Part shown: in pieces, positions 32,218-40,929 of the stretch
Layout of the letters: the number at the start of each line of letters is the position of its first letter
Numbering within the stretch: the stretch's first letter is position 1
Assembly (NCBI GenBank): GCA_016932715.1
Contig: JAFGCG010000128.1
Coordinates: 1 to 51,896 of the forward strand
Source of the DNA: Anaerolineales bacterium
Lineage (GTDB): Bacteria > Chloroflexota > Anaerolineae > Anaerolineales > Villigracilaceae
Length of the DNA stretch: 51,896 bases
Direction: 5' to 3'
Made by a program: the position numbers and the translations under genes
The notes under the pieces: generated by a model
Told to the model about the DNA's origin: nothing
Database searches by the model: none
What the model saw: the letters and a program-made list of their open reading frames with translations, nothing else

Positions 32218-32910
32218 CTAAGGTTCAAATTTGTAACCTACACCCCAAACCGTCAACAAACGCGCGGGATGGGAGGGATCGGCTTCGATCTTTTCGCGCA
32301 GACGACGCACATGCACGGTAACCGTGCCGGGGTCGATGTATTGCGCGCCGCCCCAAATGCGCTCGAGCAATTGCTCGCGCGTAAAGACCTGTTTTGGATG
32401 GGCTGCCAGCAGATACAGCATATCGAACTCCTTGGCGGTCAACTCCACCGGCGAGTCATTTGCCACGACGACCCGGCTGCGCGCATCGATCGTGAGACCC
32501 TCGAATTTCAGGGAACGGTCCGACTCAGCTTCAGGCTGTTCCCGTCCGAGGCGGCGCATCACAGCCCGGACGCGGCTCACCAGCTCCTGCGGGCTGAACG
32601 GCTTGACGACGTAATCGTCCGCGCCCATTTCGAGGCCGGCGATGCGGTCGATCTCCTCGCGGCGCGCCGTCAGCATGATGATCGGCACGTTGGAACGGTC
32701 ACGCAGCCAGCGGGTGAGGGAGAGACCGTCCACTTCGGGCAGCATCAGGTCCAGGATCACAAAGTCCGGCATCTGTCTTTCGAGGATGCTCATCGCCTGT
32801 TTGCCATCCGGTGCGAGCTGCACCTGATACCCCGCCCGTTTGAGGTACAGGCTGACCACTTCCGCGATGCTGGCTTCATCTTCCACAACAAGGATTGTTT
32901 TCGCGTTCAT
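32218..32910 (-). CDS. OmpR/PhoB-family response regulator of the redox island
   Basis: This 230-residue protein has a receiver at about 5-118 (E10/D11, phosphoacceptor D54 in FVILDLMLPEV, lysine in DYVVKPFSP) and a winged helix at about 135-228 (LTAKEFDMLYLLAAHPKQVF, VTVHVRRLREKIE, TVWGVGYKF). The ATG at 32910 is used; an upstream TTG (32925) is possible, and no good Shine-Dalgarno is visible. It is cotranscribed with the kinase downstream and diverges from a thioredoxin lipoprotein gene at 33066, whose promoter it may control. Confidence 0.94.
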   Translation of the reverse strand: MNAKTILVVEDEASIAEVVSLYLKRAGYQVQLAPDGKQAMSILERQMPDFVILDLMLPEVDGLSLTRWLRDRSNVPIIMLTARREEIDRIAGLEMGADDYVVKPFSPQELVSRVRAVMRRLGREQPEAESDRSLKFEGLTIDARSRVVVANDSPVELTAKEFDMLYLLAAHPKQVFTREQLLERIWGGAQYIDPGTVTVHVRRLREKIEADPSHPARLLTVWGVGYKFEP

Positions 32911-33065
32911 TTCATTGATCACCAATGATAACCGAACGGACTTTTTCAGGCATTAACAAATTCTTACATAAACCACGGAACGGTTCATACTTCCGTAATC
33001 ATTTTACAGTCCTTTTGTAAGGGCGGCTTGCTATCATGCGAAGAAATCTAAAACAGGAGAGAGTC

Positions 33066-33770
33066 ATGAAAAACCGAACTGCTATGCTGAGCATGATATT
33101 GCTGTTTGTCTTCGTTCTGACGGCTTGCGCAGGCGCCGCGCCGGATGCCATGGAAAAACCTGCAGACGAGATGATGGAGAAACCGACGGAAGAAGCCATG
33201 ATGGATAAACCCACCGAAGAGGCCATGATGGATGAGCCTACTGAAGAAGCGATGATGACCGAAGAGCCTATGATGACGGAAGAAGCCATGCTGGAAGCAC
33301 CTGATGGCGTTCAGACGCCATCATGGTTTGGCGCCTCGCTCAGGGATGTCCGCAGCGGCGAATCGTTCACGATCGATGATTTCAAGGGCAAAGTGGTGCT
33401 GGTGGAAACGATGGCTGTCTGGTGCCCGACCTGTTACCAGCAGCAAGCACAGATCAAAGCCCTGTACGAGTCGCTTGGGATGCGGGAGGATCTGGTCATT
33501 GTGTCGCTGGACATCGATCCCAACGAGGATGAAACTGTGCTCACAGGCTACGCTGAAAAGAACAGCGAGTTCGCCTGGCGTTACGCGGTTGCCGGCTCCG
33601 AGGTGGCGCGCGCGATCGGAAATGCCCACGGCGATCAATTCCTGAACCCGCCCTCCGCGCCTGTGCTGGTGATCGATCGTCACGGGGTTGCCCATGCTCT
33701 GCCATTCGGCCTCAAGAGCGCCGAGGATCTGATGAAGGCGATCCAGCCGTATTTGGATGGGACGATGTAG
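33066..33770 (+). CDS. Thioredoxin-like lipoprotein with a methionine-rich tether
   Basis: This 234-residue lipoprotein has a lipobox ending at C21 (VLTAC), then a tether at about 27-78 made of repeats like EKPTEEAMMDKPTEEAMMDE, with a striking number of Met and Glu residues. A thioredoxin-like domain follows, with WCPTC in AVWCPTCYQQQ and the cis-proline in SAPVLVIDRHG. A good AGGAGA precedes the ATG at 33066. It should be a surface thiol reductant, with electrons from CcdA next door. The exposed Met residues are easily oxidised and could be MsrP substrates, scavengers, or metal ligands; this is inference. Confidence 0.9.
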   Translation: MKNRTAMLSMILLFVFVLTACAGAAPDAMEKPADEMMEKPTEEAMMDKPTEEAMMDEPTEEAMMTEEPMMTEEAMLEAPDGVQTPSWFGASLRDVRSGESFTIDDFKGKVVLVETMAVWCPTCYQQQAQIKALYESLGMREDLVIVSLDIDPNEDETVLTGYAEKNSEFAWRYAVAGSEVARAIGNAHGDQFLNPPSAPVLVIDRHGVAHALPFGLKSAEDLMKAIQPYLDGTM

Positions 33771-33877
33771 ATTCCTCTCTTACCCTGCCTCTCTCCCTGC
33801 TTCGCCCCTGGGCTCCGCTTGAAGGAAGAAGAAAGATGAAAGATGAAAGAAGGGAGAGGGGTGAAGGGTGAGATTTT

Positions 33878-34546
33878 ATGGAAACAATACTCACATCTCT
33901 TTCACTTGGTTTGCTGGCGACCACCAGTCCCTGTGTTTTGCCGTTGTATCCCGGCTTCCTGGCGTACATCAGTGGCGGACAGGCAGGCTTGCAAAACAAG
34001 ACCAGCCGTTATTTTCTGGGTTTCTTTGTGCTGGCCGGCGTACTGACCATGATGCTTGCCCTGGGTGGGATCATTGCTCTGCTTTCCATTTCCGTCGGGC
34101 GGGCACTCTCTGTGGTGATTCCCCTGGCAGACCTCACCATTATTTTGTTCGGCATTTTACTGCTGCTGAATATCAATCCCTTCAAACGTTTGCCGCAGGT
34201 CCGCGTGCCTGTGCTTGTCCATCCCTTTGTCAATGCGTTCATTTATGGATTGCTGTATGGTCCCATCGCATTGCCCTGCTCGGGTCCGCTGGTCGTCAGT
34301 GTCTTTGCGTTGTCTCTTACGGCAGCCGAAGCCTTCAGCAAAATGAATATTTTCTTCTGGTTTGGGATGGGATTTGGGATTCCGCTCCTGTTCTTATCGT
34401 TTCTCTCCGGCGCGGCACAAAGATGGATCACGCGTCAATTCGCCATGCGGGCGCGCCTCATCAATCTTCTCAGTGGTGTCTTGTTAGTGGCTGTGGGGAT
34501 CTATGACTTCAGCGCCAATTGGGCTTCCCTGCAAGTTTACCTGTAA
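33878..34546 (+). CDS. ccdA: CcdA/DsbD-type thiol-transfer membrane protein
   Basis: This 222-residue protein has six membrane helices and the two family cysteine motifs SPCVLPLYPGFLAYISGG and ALPCSGPLVVS. CcdA takes electrons from cytoplasmic thioredoxin and passes them across the membrane to thioredoxin-like proteins. Its neighbour, 108 nt upstream on the same strand, is a thioredoxin lipoprotein, a natural acceptor. The gap between them is a purine-rich low-complexity run (GAAGGAAGAAGAAAG-like), which includes GGTGAAGGGTGAG near the ATG. Confidence 0.92.
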   Translation: METILTSLSLGLLATTSPCVLPLYPGFLAYISGGQAGLQNKTSRYFLGFFVLAGVLTMMLALGGIIALLSISVGRALSVVIPLADLTIILFGILLLLNINPFKRLPQVRVPVLVHPFVNAFIYGLLYGPIALPCSGPLVVSVFALSLTAAEAFSKMNIFFWFGMGFGIPLLFLSFLSGAAQRWITRQFAMRARLINLLSGVLLVAVGIYDFSANWASLQVYL

Positions 34547-34562
34547 GAGAGTGTTTAAGAAT

Positions 34563-34613
34563 TCACCACGAAGGACACGACACTTGCCCCGGGCGCAAGT
34601 GCCGGGGAGTGCA
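34563..34613. repeat. CACGAAGG repeat with a nested CACTTGC hairpin
   Basis: CACCACGAAGGACACGA is interrupted by CACTTGC-CCCGGGC-GCAAGTG-CCGGGGAGT (34581-34610). The same nested unit, with C-G in place of one T-A pair, appears at 43811-43841, again inside a CACCACGGAG-type repeat. Confidence 0.75.
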
Positions 34614-34650
34614 GGTGAGAGCACAAAGGTTGGGTCCGTAAAAGGAACAA

Positions 34651-34677
34651 TTCGTGTGAATTCGCGCAATTCGCGGC
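34651..34677. repeat. GCGAATTCGCG-type dispersed repeat
   Basis: TTCGTGTGAATTCGCGCAAT followed by TCGCGGC matches the 28130 and 43893 family. It lies in the gap between ccdA and the diguanylate cyclase gene, both ending towards it. Nothing else is visible in 34547-34743. Confidence 0.65.
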
Positions 34678-34743
34678 TCAAATTTGTCCGAAAGGGAGTT
34701 CAACATCGCCTCCGCGGAATTTCAAAACATTCTCTAATGGAAA

Positions 34744-36384
34744 TCAATCTTCCGACGCTTCTTCTGATGCAAGGAATTGATCATAAGTCAGGATGTGATC
34801 GCGCCCAGCCTTCTTGGCGGCATACATCGCCTGGTCGGCGGCGCGCAGGAGCGCCTGACGTGTATCCCCATTCGCCGGATAGCTGGCGATTCCCATGGAA
34901 ATGGTTGTGGTCAGCCGGTGGCGCTCGTAGGGAATTTGAAGTGAGTTCAGACGTCTGCGCAGTTTCCTGGCGCGTTCGTAGGCAGTGCGCTTGGTAATGT
35001 TCGGCATGACGATCACGAACTCTTCCCCTCCGTAGCGGCAGGCAAAGTCGCCGCGCCGGCTTTGCTCGGAAAGGGCGTTTGCCAGTGCCTGCAGGACCTG
35101 GTCGCCGGCATCATGACCATACGTATCATTTGTTTTCTTGAAGTGGTCCAGATCAACCATGATAATGCAGACAGGATATGACTCGCGCCCGGCGCGCGCC
35201 AGCTCACGATCGAGAGTCTCTTCGAGATAGCGGCGGTTGAAAAGATTGGTCAGCGGATCGCGTATGGCTTGCTCGCGCAGTTTGCTTTGCAGGAGACCAA
35301 TCTCGATCAACTGTGTCTGTAAGCGCTCATTGGCATAGCGCAGTCTCTTCTCGTCCAGTTTGCGTTCCGTCACGTCACGGAAGACCATCAGGCGGCCGTT
35401 GAGGAGCCGGTCCCTGTCATATAACGGGGTCACGCGCAGGTCCAGGTAGCGCGACGGGTCCTTGGGCACTTTTAGCTCCGCGCGCGTCTCCACTTCATCC
35501 CAGAGCAGTTCGGTTTTTTGCAGCCAGCCGTCGAGGACTTCGTGGGCGTCTTTTCCCAGATAATAGGAAGGTTGTTTTTCAAGGACATTCGCCATGGCAG
35601 GATTGATATCCACCACACGGTTCTGCGCGTCGAGAACCATGACGCCATCGTACATATTCTCGATAAGATGGCTGCGCGCCACCGGGATCAAATCCATGAA
35701 ATGCGTTTGCAGGATGGAAAAGGCATAAATGATTCCTGCAAGTCCGAAGGTCAGCGGGGTGAGGTCCAGATTGTTGAAGCTGATGAAATTCAGTTCATTG
35801 AGAATACTGGCTGCCCACGGCAGCAGGGAAGCTGCAAAGATCAAGCGATATTGAGAACGATACAAGGGTCCAAGACGCAGCACTCCCTGGCTCATCAGGA
35901 AGAAACCGATCACGATGACCGTATAGGAGTAGACAACATTCACAAAGTACCAGGGTCCGCGTGTCAGCTCCAGGATCACGGAGCCATTCCTCTGGACCAG
36001 GTTGATCGACAGGTAGAAGAAGTGGTGGTACAGGTTTGTCCAATGTAACAGCAGGGAAGCTATGGGCTGAATGGATAACAGGGTCAGCCGACGAGGCGTC
36101 AGCCAGGCTTCATTGTGGGTAAGCCCCAGCGCGAAAACAAGGAACAGGGTAGGGACAGCCGAGACACCAATAAACATCACTTTGAACCAAAAGAGCTTTG
36201 CCTCCACCGAGATATCCATCCAGCGTGTTGCATACCCCGCGGACCAGATTGCCATGGCAAGCAGCAGGAGACTTAATGCAGAAGAGCCCGGCGCCGAACG
36301 CCGCCAGGTTGCAATCGAAGCTGTAAGCGAAACCAACGCGGAAAGGATCGAAACAAACGCGAAGGAACTCAATGGGACGGACAT
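34744..36384 (-). CDS. Diguanylate cyclase with seven-helix sensor and PAS domain
   Basis: This 546-residue protein has a seven-helix membrane sensor of the histidine-kinase-N-terminal 7TM kind (about 1-215), a PAS domain (about 225-345), a short coiled segment (DEKRLRYANERLQTQLIE), and a GGDEF domain (about 375-540). The catalytic motif is GGEEF, and RRGD, 5 residues before it, is the inhibitory site that binds c-di-GMP. Metal and substrate motifs DLDHFKKTND are present, so the enzyme should be active and product-inhibited. Its ATG (36384) has only an overlapping AGG, so a start a few codons away is possible. No EAL/HD-GYP partner in the window. Confidence 0.94.
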   Translation of the reverse strand: MSVPLSSFAFVSILSALVSLTASIATWRRSAPGSSALSLLLLAMAIWSAGYATRWMDISVEAKLFWFKVMFIGVSAVPTLFLVFALGLTHNEAWLTPRRLTLLSIQPIASLLLHWTNLYHHFFYLSINLVQRNGSVILELTRGPWYFVNVVYSYTVIVIGFFLMSQGVLRLGPLYRSQYRLIFAASLLPWAASILNELNFISFNNLDLTPLTFGLAGIIYAFSILQTHFMDLIPVARSHLIENMYDGVMVLDAQNRVVDINPAMANVLEKQPSYYLGKDAHEVLDGWLQKTELLWDEVETRAELKVPKDPSRYLDLRVTPLYDRDRLLNGRLMVFRDVTERKLDEKRLRYANERLQTQLIEIGLLQSKLREQAIRDPLTNLFNRRYLEETLDRELARAGRESYPVCIIMVDLDHFKKTNDTYGHDAGDQVLQALANALSEQSRRGDFACRYGGEEFVIVMPNITKRTAYERARKLRRRLNSLQIPYERHRLTTTISMGIASYPANGDTRQALLRAADQAMYAAKKAGRDHILTYDQFLASEEASED

Positions 36385-36503
36385 TCCTCTCAGGTTCTCT
36401 AATTAATTTTAGCCGTCCATACCCTGATTAACATTACAGGCTGCTAACAAGTTCAAAAGGTGTTTCCGTCCGGGATAGTCATAATTGCATGCAAACATAA
36501 TCC

Positions 36504-36532
36504 AAAAAGGCTGCTCGATTTCGAGCAGCCTT
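36504..36532 (-). terminator. Rho-independent terminator of the STAS gene
   Basis: On the minus strand AAGGCTGCTCGA and TCGAGCAGCCTT (36521-36532 and 36507-36518) form a perfect 12-bp stem, followed by a run of T residues (36508-36504). It lies about 45 nt past the STAS stop. Confidence 0.85.
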
Positions 36533-36576
36533 GCTCATAGCAAACCTGCGTTGTGTTATAGAGGGCGAAGGCCGTG

Positions 36577-36954
36577 TTATTGTTTTGCAAATGATTGCAG
36601 CGCGGTATCCAGGCTTTCATACATGGGAATATTCTGTAAAAAGCCTGTGATGCCGAGCACGTTATAAATTTGTGGGGGTGCATTACATAACTTCAGATGC
36701 GCCACTTTGAAGCGCTCTTCCTTTGGGGTGAAGATCTGATAGACCTTTTGGAGCGCACGCATCCCGGCACTGGTAAGCGTGTCGAGCTCTTTCATATCCA
36801 CCAGGAGATAACGTGCTCCGCCATCGTAGGCTGTGCGCGCGGCTTCGAGCAGTTGCTCCTCGCTTTGGGCATCCAGCCAGCCGCGCACGTGGAACACGGT
36901 CACAGGCACCTCGGCCTGCATTTGTTCGGATGAAATTCTAAAGTCGCTGTCCAT
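36577..36954 (-). CDS. STAS-domain anti-sigma factor antagonist-like protein
   Basis: This 125-residue protein is a STAS domain: VTVFHVRGWLDAQSEEQLLEAARTAYDGG, YLLVDMKELDTLTSAGMRALQKVYQIF, then LKLCNAPPQIYNVLGITGFLQ. The usual D-S-S-G phosphorylation box reads LTSAG, with Thr-Ser in place of Ser-Ser, so a phosphorylatable residue is still present. The family relieves anti-sigma kinases; no RsbW-type kinase or sigma factor is next to it. A strong AGGAG lies 6 nt before the ATG. It follows the C39/SH3 gene by 43 nt on the same strand. Confidence 0.92.
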   Translation of the reverse strand: MDSDFRISSEQMQAEVPVTVFHVRGWLDAQSEEQLLEAARTAYDGGARYLLVDMKELDTLTSAGMRALQKVYQIFTPKEERFKVAHLKLCNAPPQIYNVLGITGFLQNIPMYESLDTALQSFAKQ

Positions 36955-36997
36955 GCTCTACTCCTTGCAATGACAATCGATTACTTTTAAGATGACA

Positions 36998-38116
36998 CTA
37001 CGCCAGCGTTACATACTCCGCACTGACATACCCGCGCTGATTGCCCGGTCCGCGCACGTACAGCCACTGATTTGCTTTGCCGATTTTGGCTTTCGCTTTG
37101 CCCTCCGGCTCGAGCACCGTCAGGCGCGCCCCTGCTTTGAGGACCGCGATCAACGCTCCGCCTTTCGAGGCGGTCTTGCGGAACCGCAATCCGCTTGCGC
37201 CGACCGCGCTGGATACCTTGACGACCAGCTTGTCATCCGTCTTCTCCTGCGTGGATGCGGCTGGGGTTGCGGGTGCGGGAGCCGTCCCCGGGACCTTTTC
37301 GAGGTACCAGGCCGCCGCGAAGCCTTCCCGGCCGAGCGGTGTGCGGACGCGCACCCACTGGTTGATCGCGCCGATCTTCGAGAGGCCGTCTGATTCGAGC
37401 AGCGCGAGGACGGTCCCAGCCGGGGCGGTCGCGACGACGTTCGCCATGCTCGACGTATCCACGCTCGAGCGGATGTTCAATCCCCACGTGACCGAGTCCT
37501 TGACGCGGGCGGAGTCTCCGCTCGTCGTCGAAACGGGAGCAGTGGTCGGCTGCGAAGGAGTCGCGATCGGTCCTCCTCCGCCAAAGGCTTCATACAGAAT
37601 GACATGGGAGATCGCATGCTTGAGCGTCTTCTCCTGCGCGTAGCGCTTCATCAAGAGGTCTTCCTGGGTGACGTCGGGCTGGTAGGGCCAGGGATCGAGC
37701 ATGAGGTAATCATCAGCCTTTTTGCCATAGAGCACCACCCAGTGCGTTTGGATGCCGGCCGCCGGCGAGGTATCCACTTGCACGATGGCGGGCTGTCCCG
37801 CCGCAATCGCCGAGTTGATCTGCGCGAGCGGCGCCTCGCTGGTGGAGCAGGGAATGAAGGCTTTGAGAGTCACATTGGGATAGATCTGGCTGACCGCGCC
37901 CCAGCGGATGCCCGCGCTGACAAAGCCGTCCACATTCTTGAGCTTCTGGTTGAGAGTCCTGGGCGTTTCCGTGTATCCATGTCCGCTGAGGACCATGGCA
38001 ACGCTGGTGAGGGCGCAGCCCACATACCCGATCGTATCGCTTGGGTCACCGAAGCCAAGGATGTCTTTTTTCCATTGCGGGTCCTGCTGGGAATAGTAGA
38101 CAAGTTTGAAGGGCAT
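36998..38116 (-). CDS. C39-like peptidase domain protein with SH3 repeats
   Basis: This 372-residue protein has an N-terminal C39-family (C39_2) cysteine peptidase-like domain at about 5-190 (YYSQQDPQWKKDIL, cysteine C34 in GYVGCALTSVAM, and the HWVVLYG histidine region, then DPWPYQ). Two SH3-type bacterial domains follow (about 225-285, ARVKDSVTWGLNIRSSVDTSS; and 310-372, RFRKTASKGGALIAVLKAGARLTVL). No signal peptide was seen, so it may stay inside or use another export route. The substrate is not known; SH3b domains often bind peptidoglycan. GGAG box 6 nt upstream. Confidence 0.85.
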   Translation of the reverse strand: MPFKLVYYSQQDPQWKKDILGFGDPSDTIGYVGCALTSVAMVLSGHGYTETPRTLNQKLKNVDGFVSAGIRWGAVSQIYPNVTLKAFIPCSTSEAPLAQINSAIAAGQPAIVQVDTSPAAGIQTHWVVLYGKKADDYLMLDPWPYQPDVTQEDLLMKRYAQEKTLKHAISHVILYEAFGGGGPIATPSQPTTAPVSTTSGDSARVKDSVTWGLNIRSSVDTSSMANVVATAPAGTVLALLESDGLSKIGAINQWVRVRTPLGREGFAAAWYLEKVPGTAPAPATPAASTQEKTDDKLVVKVSSAVGASGLRFRKTASKGGALIAVLKAGARLTVLEPEGKAKAKIGKANQWLYVRGPGNQRGYVSAEYVTLA

Positions 38117-38152
38117 GCCTGTCTCCTTTGAAAAAAGGGAAGAACGAAATAA

Positions 38153-38704
38153 TTATACTTGTGAGGGCGCGAGAAGAATATCTCTCCAGTTATCCCAGGT
38201 TATCCTCTTTTTGTTAGGTCCCCGATTGTAGGGACGGTCGTACAGGATATGTTCCCAGTCTGGAGGGACTACTGCTCCCGTGATCGACGGTTTGTCATCG
38301 ATCAGAAAGTCTGCTTTGATGAGCGTTTTGTCCTTTGTGAGAATCAGCTGCTTCACCCAGGCCGGTCCGAGATATTCTTCCACCCATTCATATTTTTCCG
38401 AGACACAATTTCGGTAGGTGGTTAGGGGACTGGTGCAGATGAATACTTCCAGCCCGCCTGCCCGCATTTCTTCCAGGGCTTCCTTTGCGCCCGGCATTGG
38501 CAGCATATGCCGAAAAAAGCTCGACTCCAGCAGGATCTCCGCGACCAGCGGCTTGAGTTCTTCGGGGTATTCGTCTTTCACATAGAAGGTGGTTCTTTGC
38601 TCCACGGGGACGTAAAACTTGTCAGGATGGCGGTGTCTCCAGCGCTGCAGGAATTCCGTGTCGAAGTCTGCAATGACGCCATCCATGTCCACAAGTATTC
38701 TCAT
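38153..38704 (-). CDS. 5'(3')-deoxyribonucleotidase-like HAD phosphatase
   Basis: The 183-residue protein has HAD motif I VDMDGVIADFD (D6 nucleophile, D8), motif II in ICTSPLTTYRNC, a lysine in LTKDKTLIKADF, and motif III in LIDDKPSITG. Size and the DMDG wording match the NT5C group, which removes phosphate from deoxyribonucleoside monophosphates, opposite to the deoxynucleoside kinase at 26210. It lies 36 nt after the C39/SH3 gene's upstream side on the same strand. No Shine-Dalgarno was seen at the ATG. Confidence 0.88.
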   Translation of the reverse strand: MRILVDMDGVIADFDTEFLQRWRHRHPDKFYVPVEQRTTFYVKDEYPEELKPLVAEILLESSFFRHMLPMPGAKEALEEMRAGGLEVFICTSPLTTYRNCVSEKYEWVEEYLGPAWVKQLILTKDKTLIKADFLIDDKPSITGAVVPPDWEHILYDRPYNRGPNKKRITWDNWRDILLAPSQV

Positions 38705-38774
38705 TGGAAACTATTCCTTTTCCTGCTTTTCGCCTGGATGCAAATGATCGTTGTGAACGCGAGAATCGCACGCT

Positions 38775-40010
38775 TCATGAAAAATGAACGTCAATCGCAG
38801 GCGCGCTTTCCTTCCCAAGCGAAAAGGATTCGCTCCTGTCATTGTACGTCAATTCATAATCACCCAGAAATCCCGTGAACTGTATTTTCCCATTCTCATC
38901 CGTGGTGAAACGCGTGGGACCGCTCCACCATTCCCCCTTGACGAGCTTCAGGAGTTCCTCATAAGCCGGTTTGCTCGAGCCGTCACTGCGGAGCAGACCC
39001 GCCGGCGCGTTGAGCCAGCCGCCATCGGACAGGCTCCACCAGGTAATGCCTTCCACGCGCGGATGAGCAAAGAGGGTGGTATAGAATTCAATGGCTTCAC
39101 GCGCCTGGCGTTCCTCGCCCGCGGGGGTCGTTGGCCAGTCTTGCACCTGATAATCGTTCAGGTCGACGATCTCCGGCGGCATGATCTGCCCCGAAACGAG
39201 GGTCGTCTCGGTGAAGTGGATCGGCAGGTTGAATCGCTCGAAATGACTGAGGACCTTCAGGGTCTTCTCGACGCCCCAGTAGCCCTGGTGCATGTGGGAT
39301 TGGATCCCGATCACGTCGATTTTGATGCCGGCCTCGAGGCAGCCTTCGACGAGAATGTCGTACGCATCCGAGACATCGAAATCGTTGAGCAATAATGTCG
39401 CCGAGGGATTCGCGGCGCGCGTCGCTTCGAACATGGCTTTGATGGTGTTGATGCGGCCCATCTCCCTGCACAGGCGCGTGATGCCGTTGTCGTACTTGTC
39501 GAAGACCGGCATGATGACGGCCTCGTTGAGGACGTCCCACATGTCGATCAAGCCGCGGAAGTCTGACACGTCGCGCCGGATGCGCGCGAGCTGCGCCTGC
39601 AGGATCTCGGCATTGCTCATTTCGAGCAGCCAGTCCGCAGTCAGGGTGTGCCAGCAAAGCGGATGACCCTTGGTGACCAGCTGATGGTCAAGACACCATT
39701 TCGCCGCGTTCTGCACCTCTTTGGTCATGGGCTTGCCGCGTTCGGGTTCGAAGCGAGCCCAGTAGAACGGAAGCGTCGCGGCGTTGCAAAGCGCCAGGAA
39801 TTTATCGGCCCACTGTTGGGCATCTTCCGGCGTTTTGCTTCCGAATCCGCTGTTCACCAGCGGGACCAGCTCAAATGCCGCAGTGCCGAAGAGGAACTTG
39901 TGTCTCACCTGCTGGACCGTTACTTCCTGATTTGCCAGGGGCGCCTTGTCCGCTTTCAGGACAGTGACCGTCGCAGCGGCAGTTCGGTTTCTTTTAATTT
40001 CGTCGTTCAT
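38775..40010 (-). CDS. Glycoside hydrolase family 10 endo-xylanase-like enzyme
   Basis: The 411-residue protein begins with a strand-rich segment (about 10-45, VTVLKADKAPLANQEVTVQQ), then the GH10 barrel (about 50-340): WARFEPERG, GHPLCWHTLTADWL, acid/base E163 in WDVLNEAVI, and nucleophile E268 in IHFTETTL where most members have ITEL. It should cut beta-1,4-xylan or related oligosaccharides. No signal peptide is present, so it likely acts on imported oligomers in the cytoplasm, in line with the xylonate dehydratase nearby. A short strand-rich C-terminal domain (about 365-411) follows. A GGAGG box is 7 nt before the ATG. Confidence 0.9.
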   Translation of the reverse strand: MNDEIKRNRTAAATVTVLKADKAPLANQEVTVQQVRHKFLFGTAAFELVPLVNSGFGSKTPEDAQQWADKFLALCNAATLPFYWARFEPERGKPMTKEVQNAAKWCLDHQLVTKGHPLCWHTLTADWLLEMSNAEILQAQLARIRRDVSDFRGLIDMWDVLNEAVIMPVFDKYDNGITRLCREMGRINTIKAMFEATRAANPSATLLLNDFDVSDAYDILVEGCLEAGIKIDVIGIQSHMHQGYWGVEKTLKVLSHFERFNLPIHFTETTLVSGQIMPPEIVDLNDYQVQDWPTTPAGEERQAREAIEFYTTLFAHPRVEGITWWSLSDGGWLNAPAGLLRSDGSSKPAYEELLKLVKGEWWSGPTRFTTDENGKIQFTGFLGDYELTYNDRSESFSLGKESAPAIDVHFS

Positions 40011-40037
40011 AGTTTGCCTCCAATGAATATCCTGTTC

Positions 40038-40745
40038 CTATTTGGATGGGATCGCGCTCGTCACGTAACCGGGTGGTAACTGTTCGATGAATTTCTGTAG
40101 ATCCTGCGGTGCGATGAACAATTTGTCAATGCGTTTTGTGAAGCCATTTGGGTTTTTGGGGATCATTAGCAACCCGTCTTTTACATCATTGGTACGCGCG
40201 AAAACATCCCAGTTTTCGTCCTTTCGGTATTCCCTTTTTTCGAGGCGGCTGATCTCTTTGAATGCGATGAATAAGCGATAGTCCAGGTGTCCCGGGACGG
40301 AGCGGATCCCGATCCCCTCATTGGTGATCACATAGGTGGTCGCGGCGCCGAAGAAGCGCGTGTCCTGATACAAAACGGTAAAGCCGATGACCATCGCAAA
40401 GAACTGCCAGAAACTCAACCCGAACTGACCCTGCAACAGCCAGGCGATCACTCCGGCACCGATCAGCAGGAGCAGCAGTTTTGGCGCGGCTTGCCCGATG
40501 GTAGCCGCAGGTTGATCCACATGAAACTTGCCGCCTGCGACGGCATGCTCGCGGCGCAGGTTGGATATCCACGCGGCGGACTGCCAGCGCAGCATCAACA
40601 GCCCGATGACGATGATGGCAAGGAAGATCCACGCGAAGCCTGGCGGCCAGACCCCCAGGGCGACCGCGGCGATCCAGGCATAGGGAAATTGTTTGATGAA
40701 CAGAACCGGGATGGCGAGGATGAAACGATCGAGGAATTGTTTCAT
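40038..40745 (-). CDS. Membrane protein with PH-like C-terminal domain
   Basis: I do not recognise a named family. The 235-residue protein has about four hydrophobic segments (LAIPVLFIKQFPYAWIAAVA, FAWIFLAIIVIGLLML, LLLLLIGAGVIAWLL and FFAMVIGFTVLY) and a C-terminal half (about 145-225) that reads like a bacterial PH-like domain: TYVITNEGIGIRSVPGHLDYRLFIAFKEI, followed by DVFARTNDVKDGLLMIPKNP. Start ATG at 40745, with TATAAT (40752-40757, minus strand) 6 nt before it, indicates a leaderless message. Confidence 0.7.
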   Translation of the reverse strand: MKQFLDRFILAIPVLFIKQFPYAWIAAVALGVWPPGFAWIFLAIIVIGLLMLRWQSAAWISNLRREHAVAGGKFHVDQPAATIGQAAPKLLLLLIGAGVIAWLLQGQFGLSFWQFFAMVIGFTVLYQDTRFFGAATTYVITNEGIGIRSVPGHLDYRLFIAFKEISRLEKREYRKDENWDVFARTNDVKDGLLMIPKNPNGFTKRIDKLFIAPQDLQKFIEQLPPGYVTSAIPSK

Positions 40746-40751
40746 GATTTG

Positions 40752-40757
40752 ATTATA
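40752..40757 (-). promoter_or_regulatory. TATAAT 6 nt upstream of the ATG (leaderless-type)
   Basis: ATTATA on the plus strand is TATAAT on the minus. With a start site about 6-7 nt downstream, transcription would begin at or next to the ATG of the 235-residue membrane protein. No Shine-Dalgarno is present there. Confidence 0.6.
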
Positions 40758-40929
40758 AATGGTTGGATAACCCTGTGGAGAAATCAAGTGATGATTGTGT
40801 GGGCTTGCTGAATGACTTTACCATGGAGCGCACGGAGTTCACTGAGAAAACAAAAAGGGACAACTCCGTGCTCTTCGCGAAGCATACTCGAAGAGTGCTG
40901 TGCACTCTGTGGTGAGAAGAATTGCTGAT

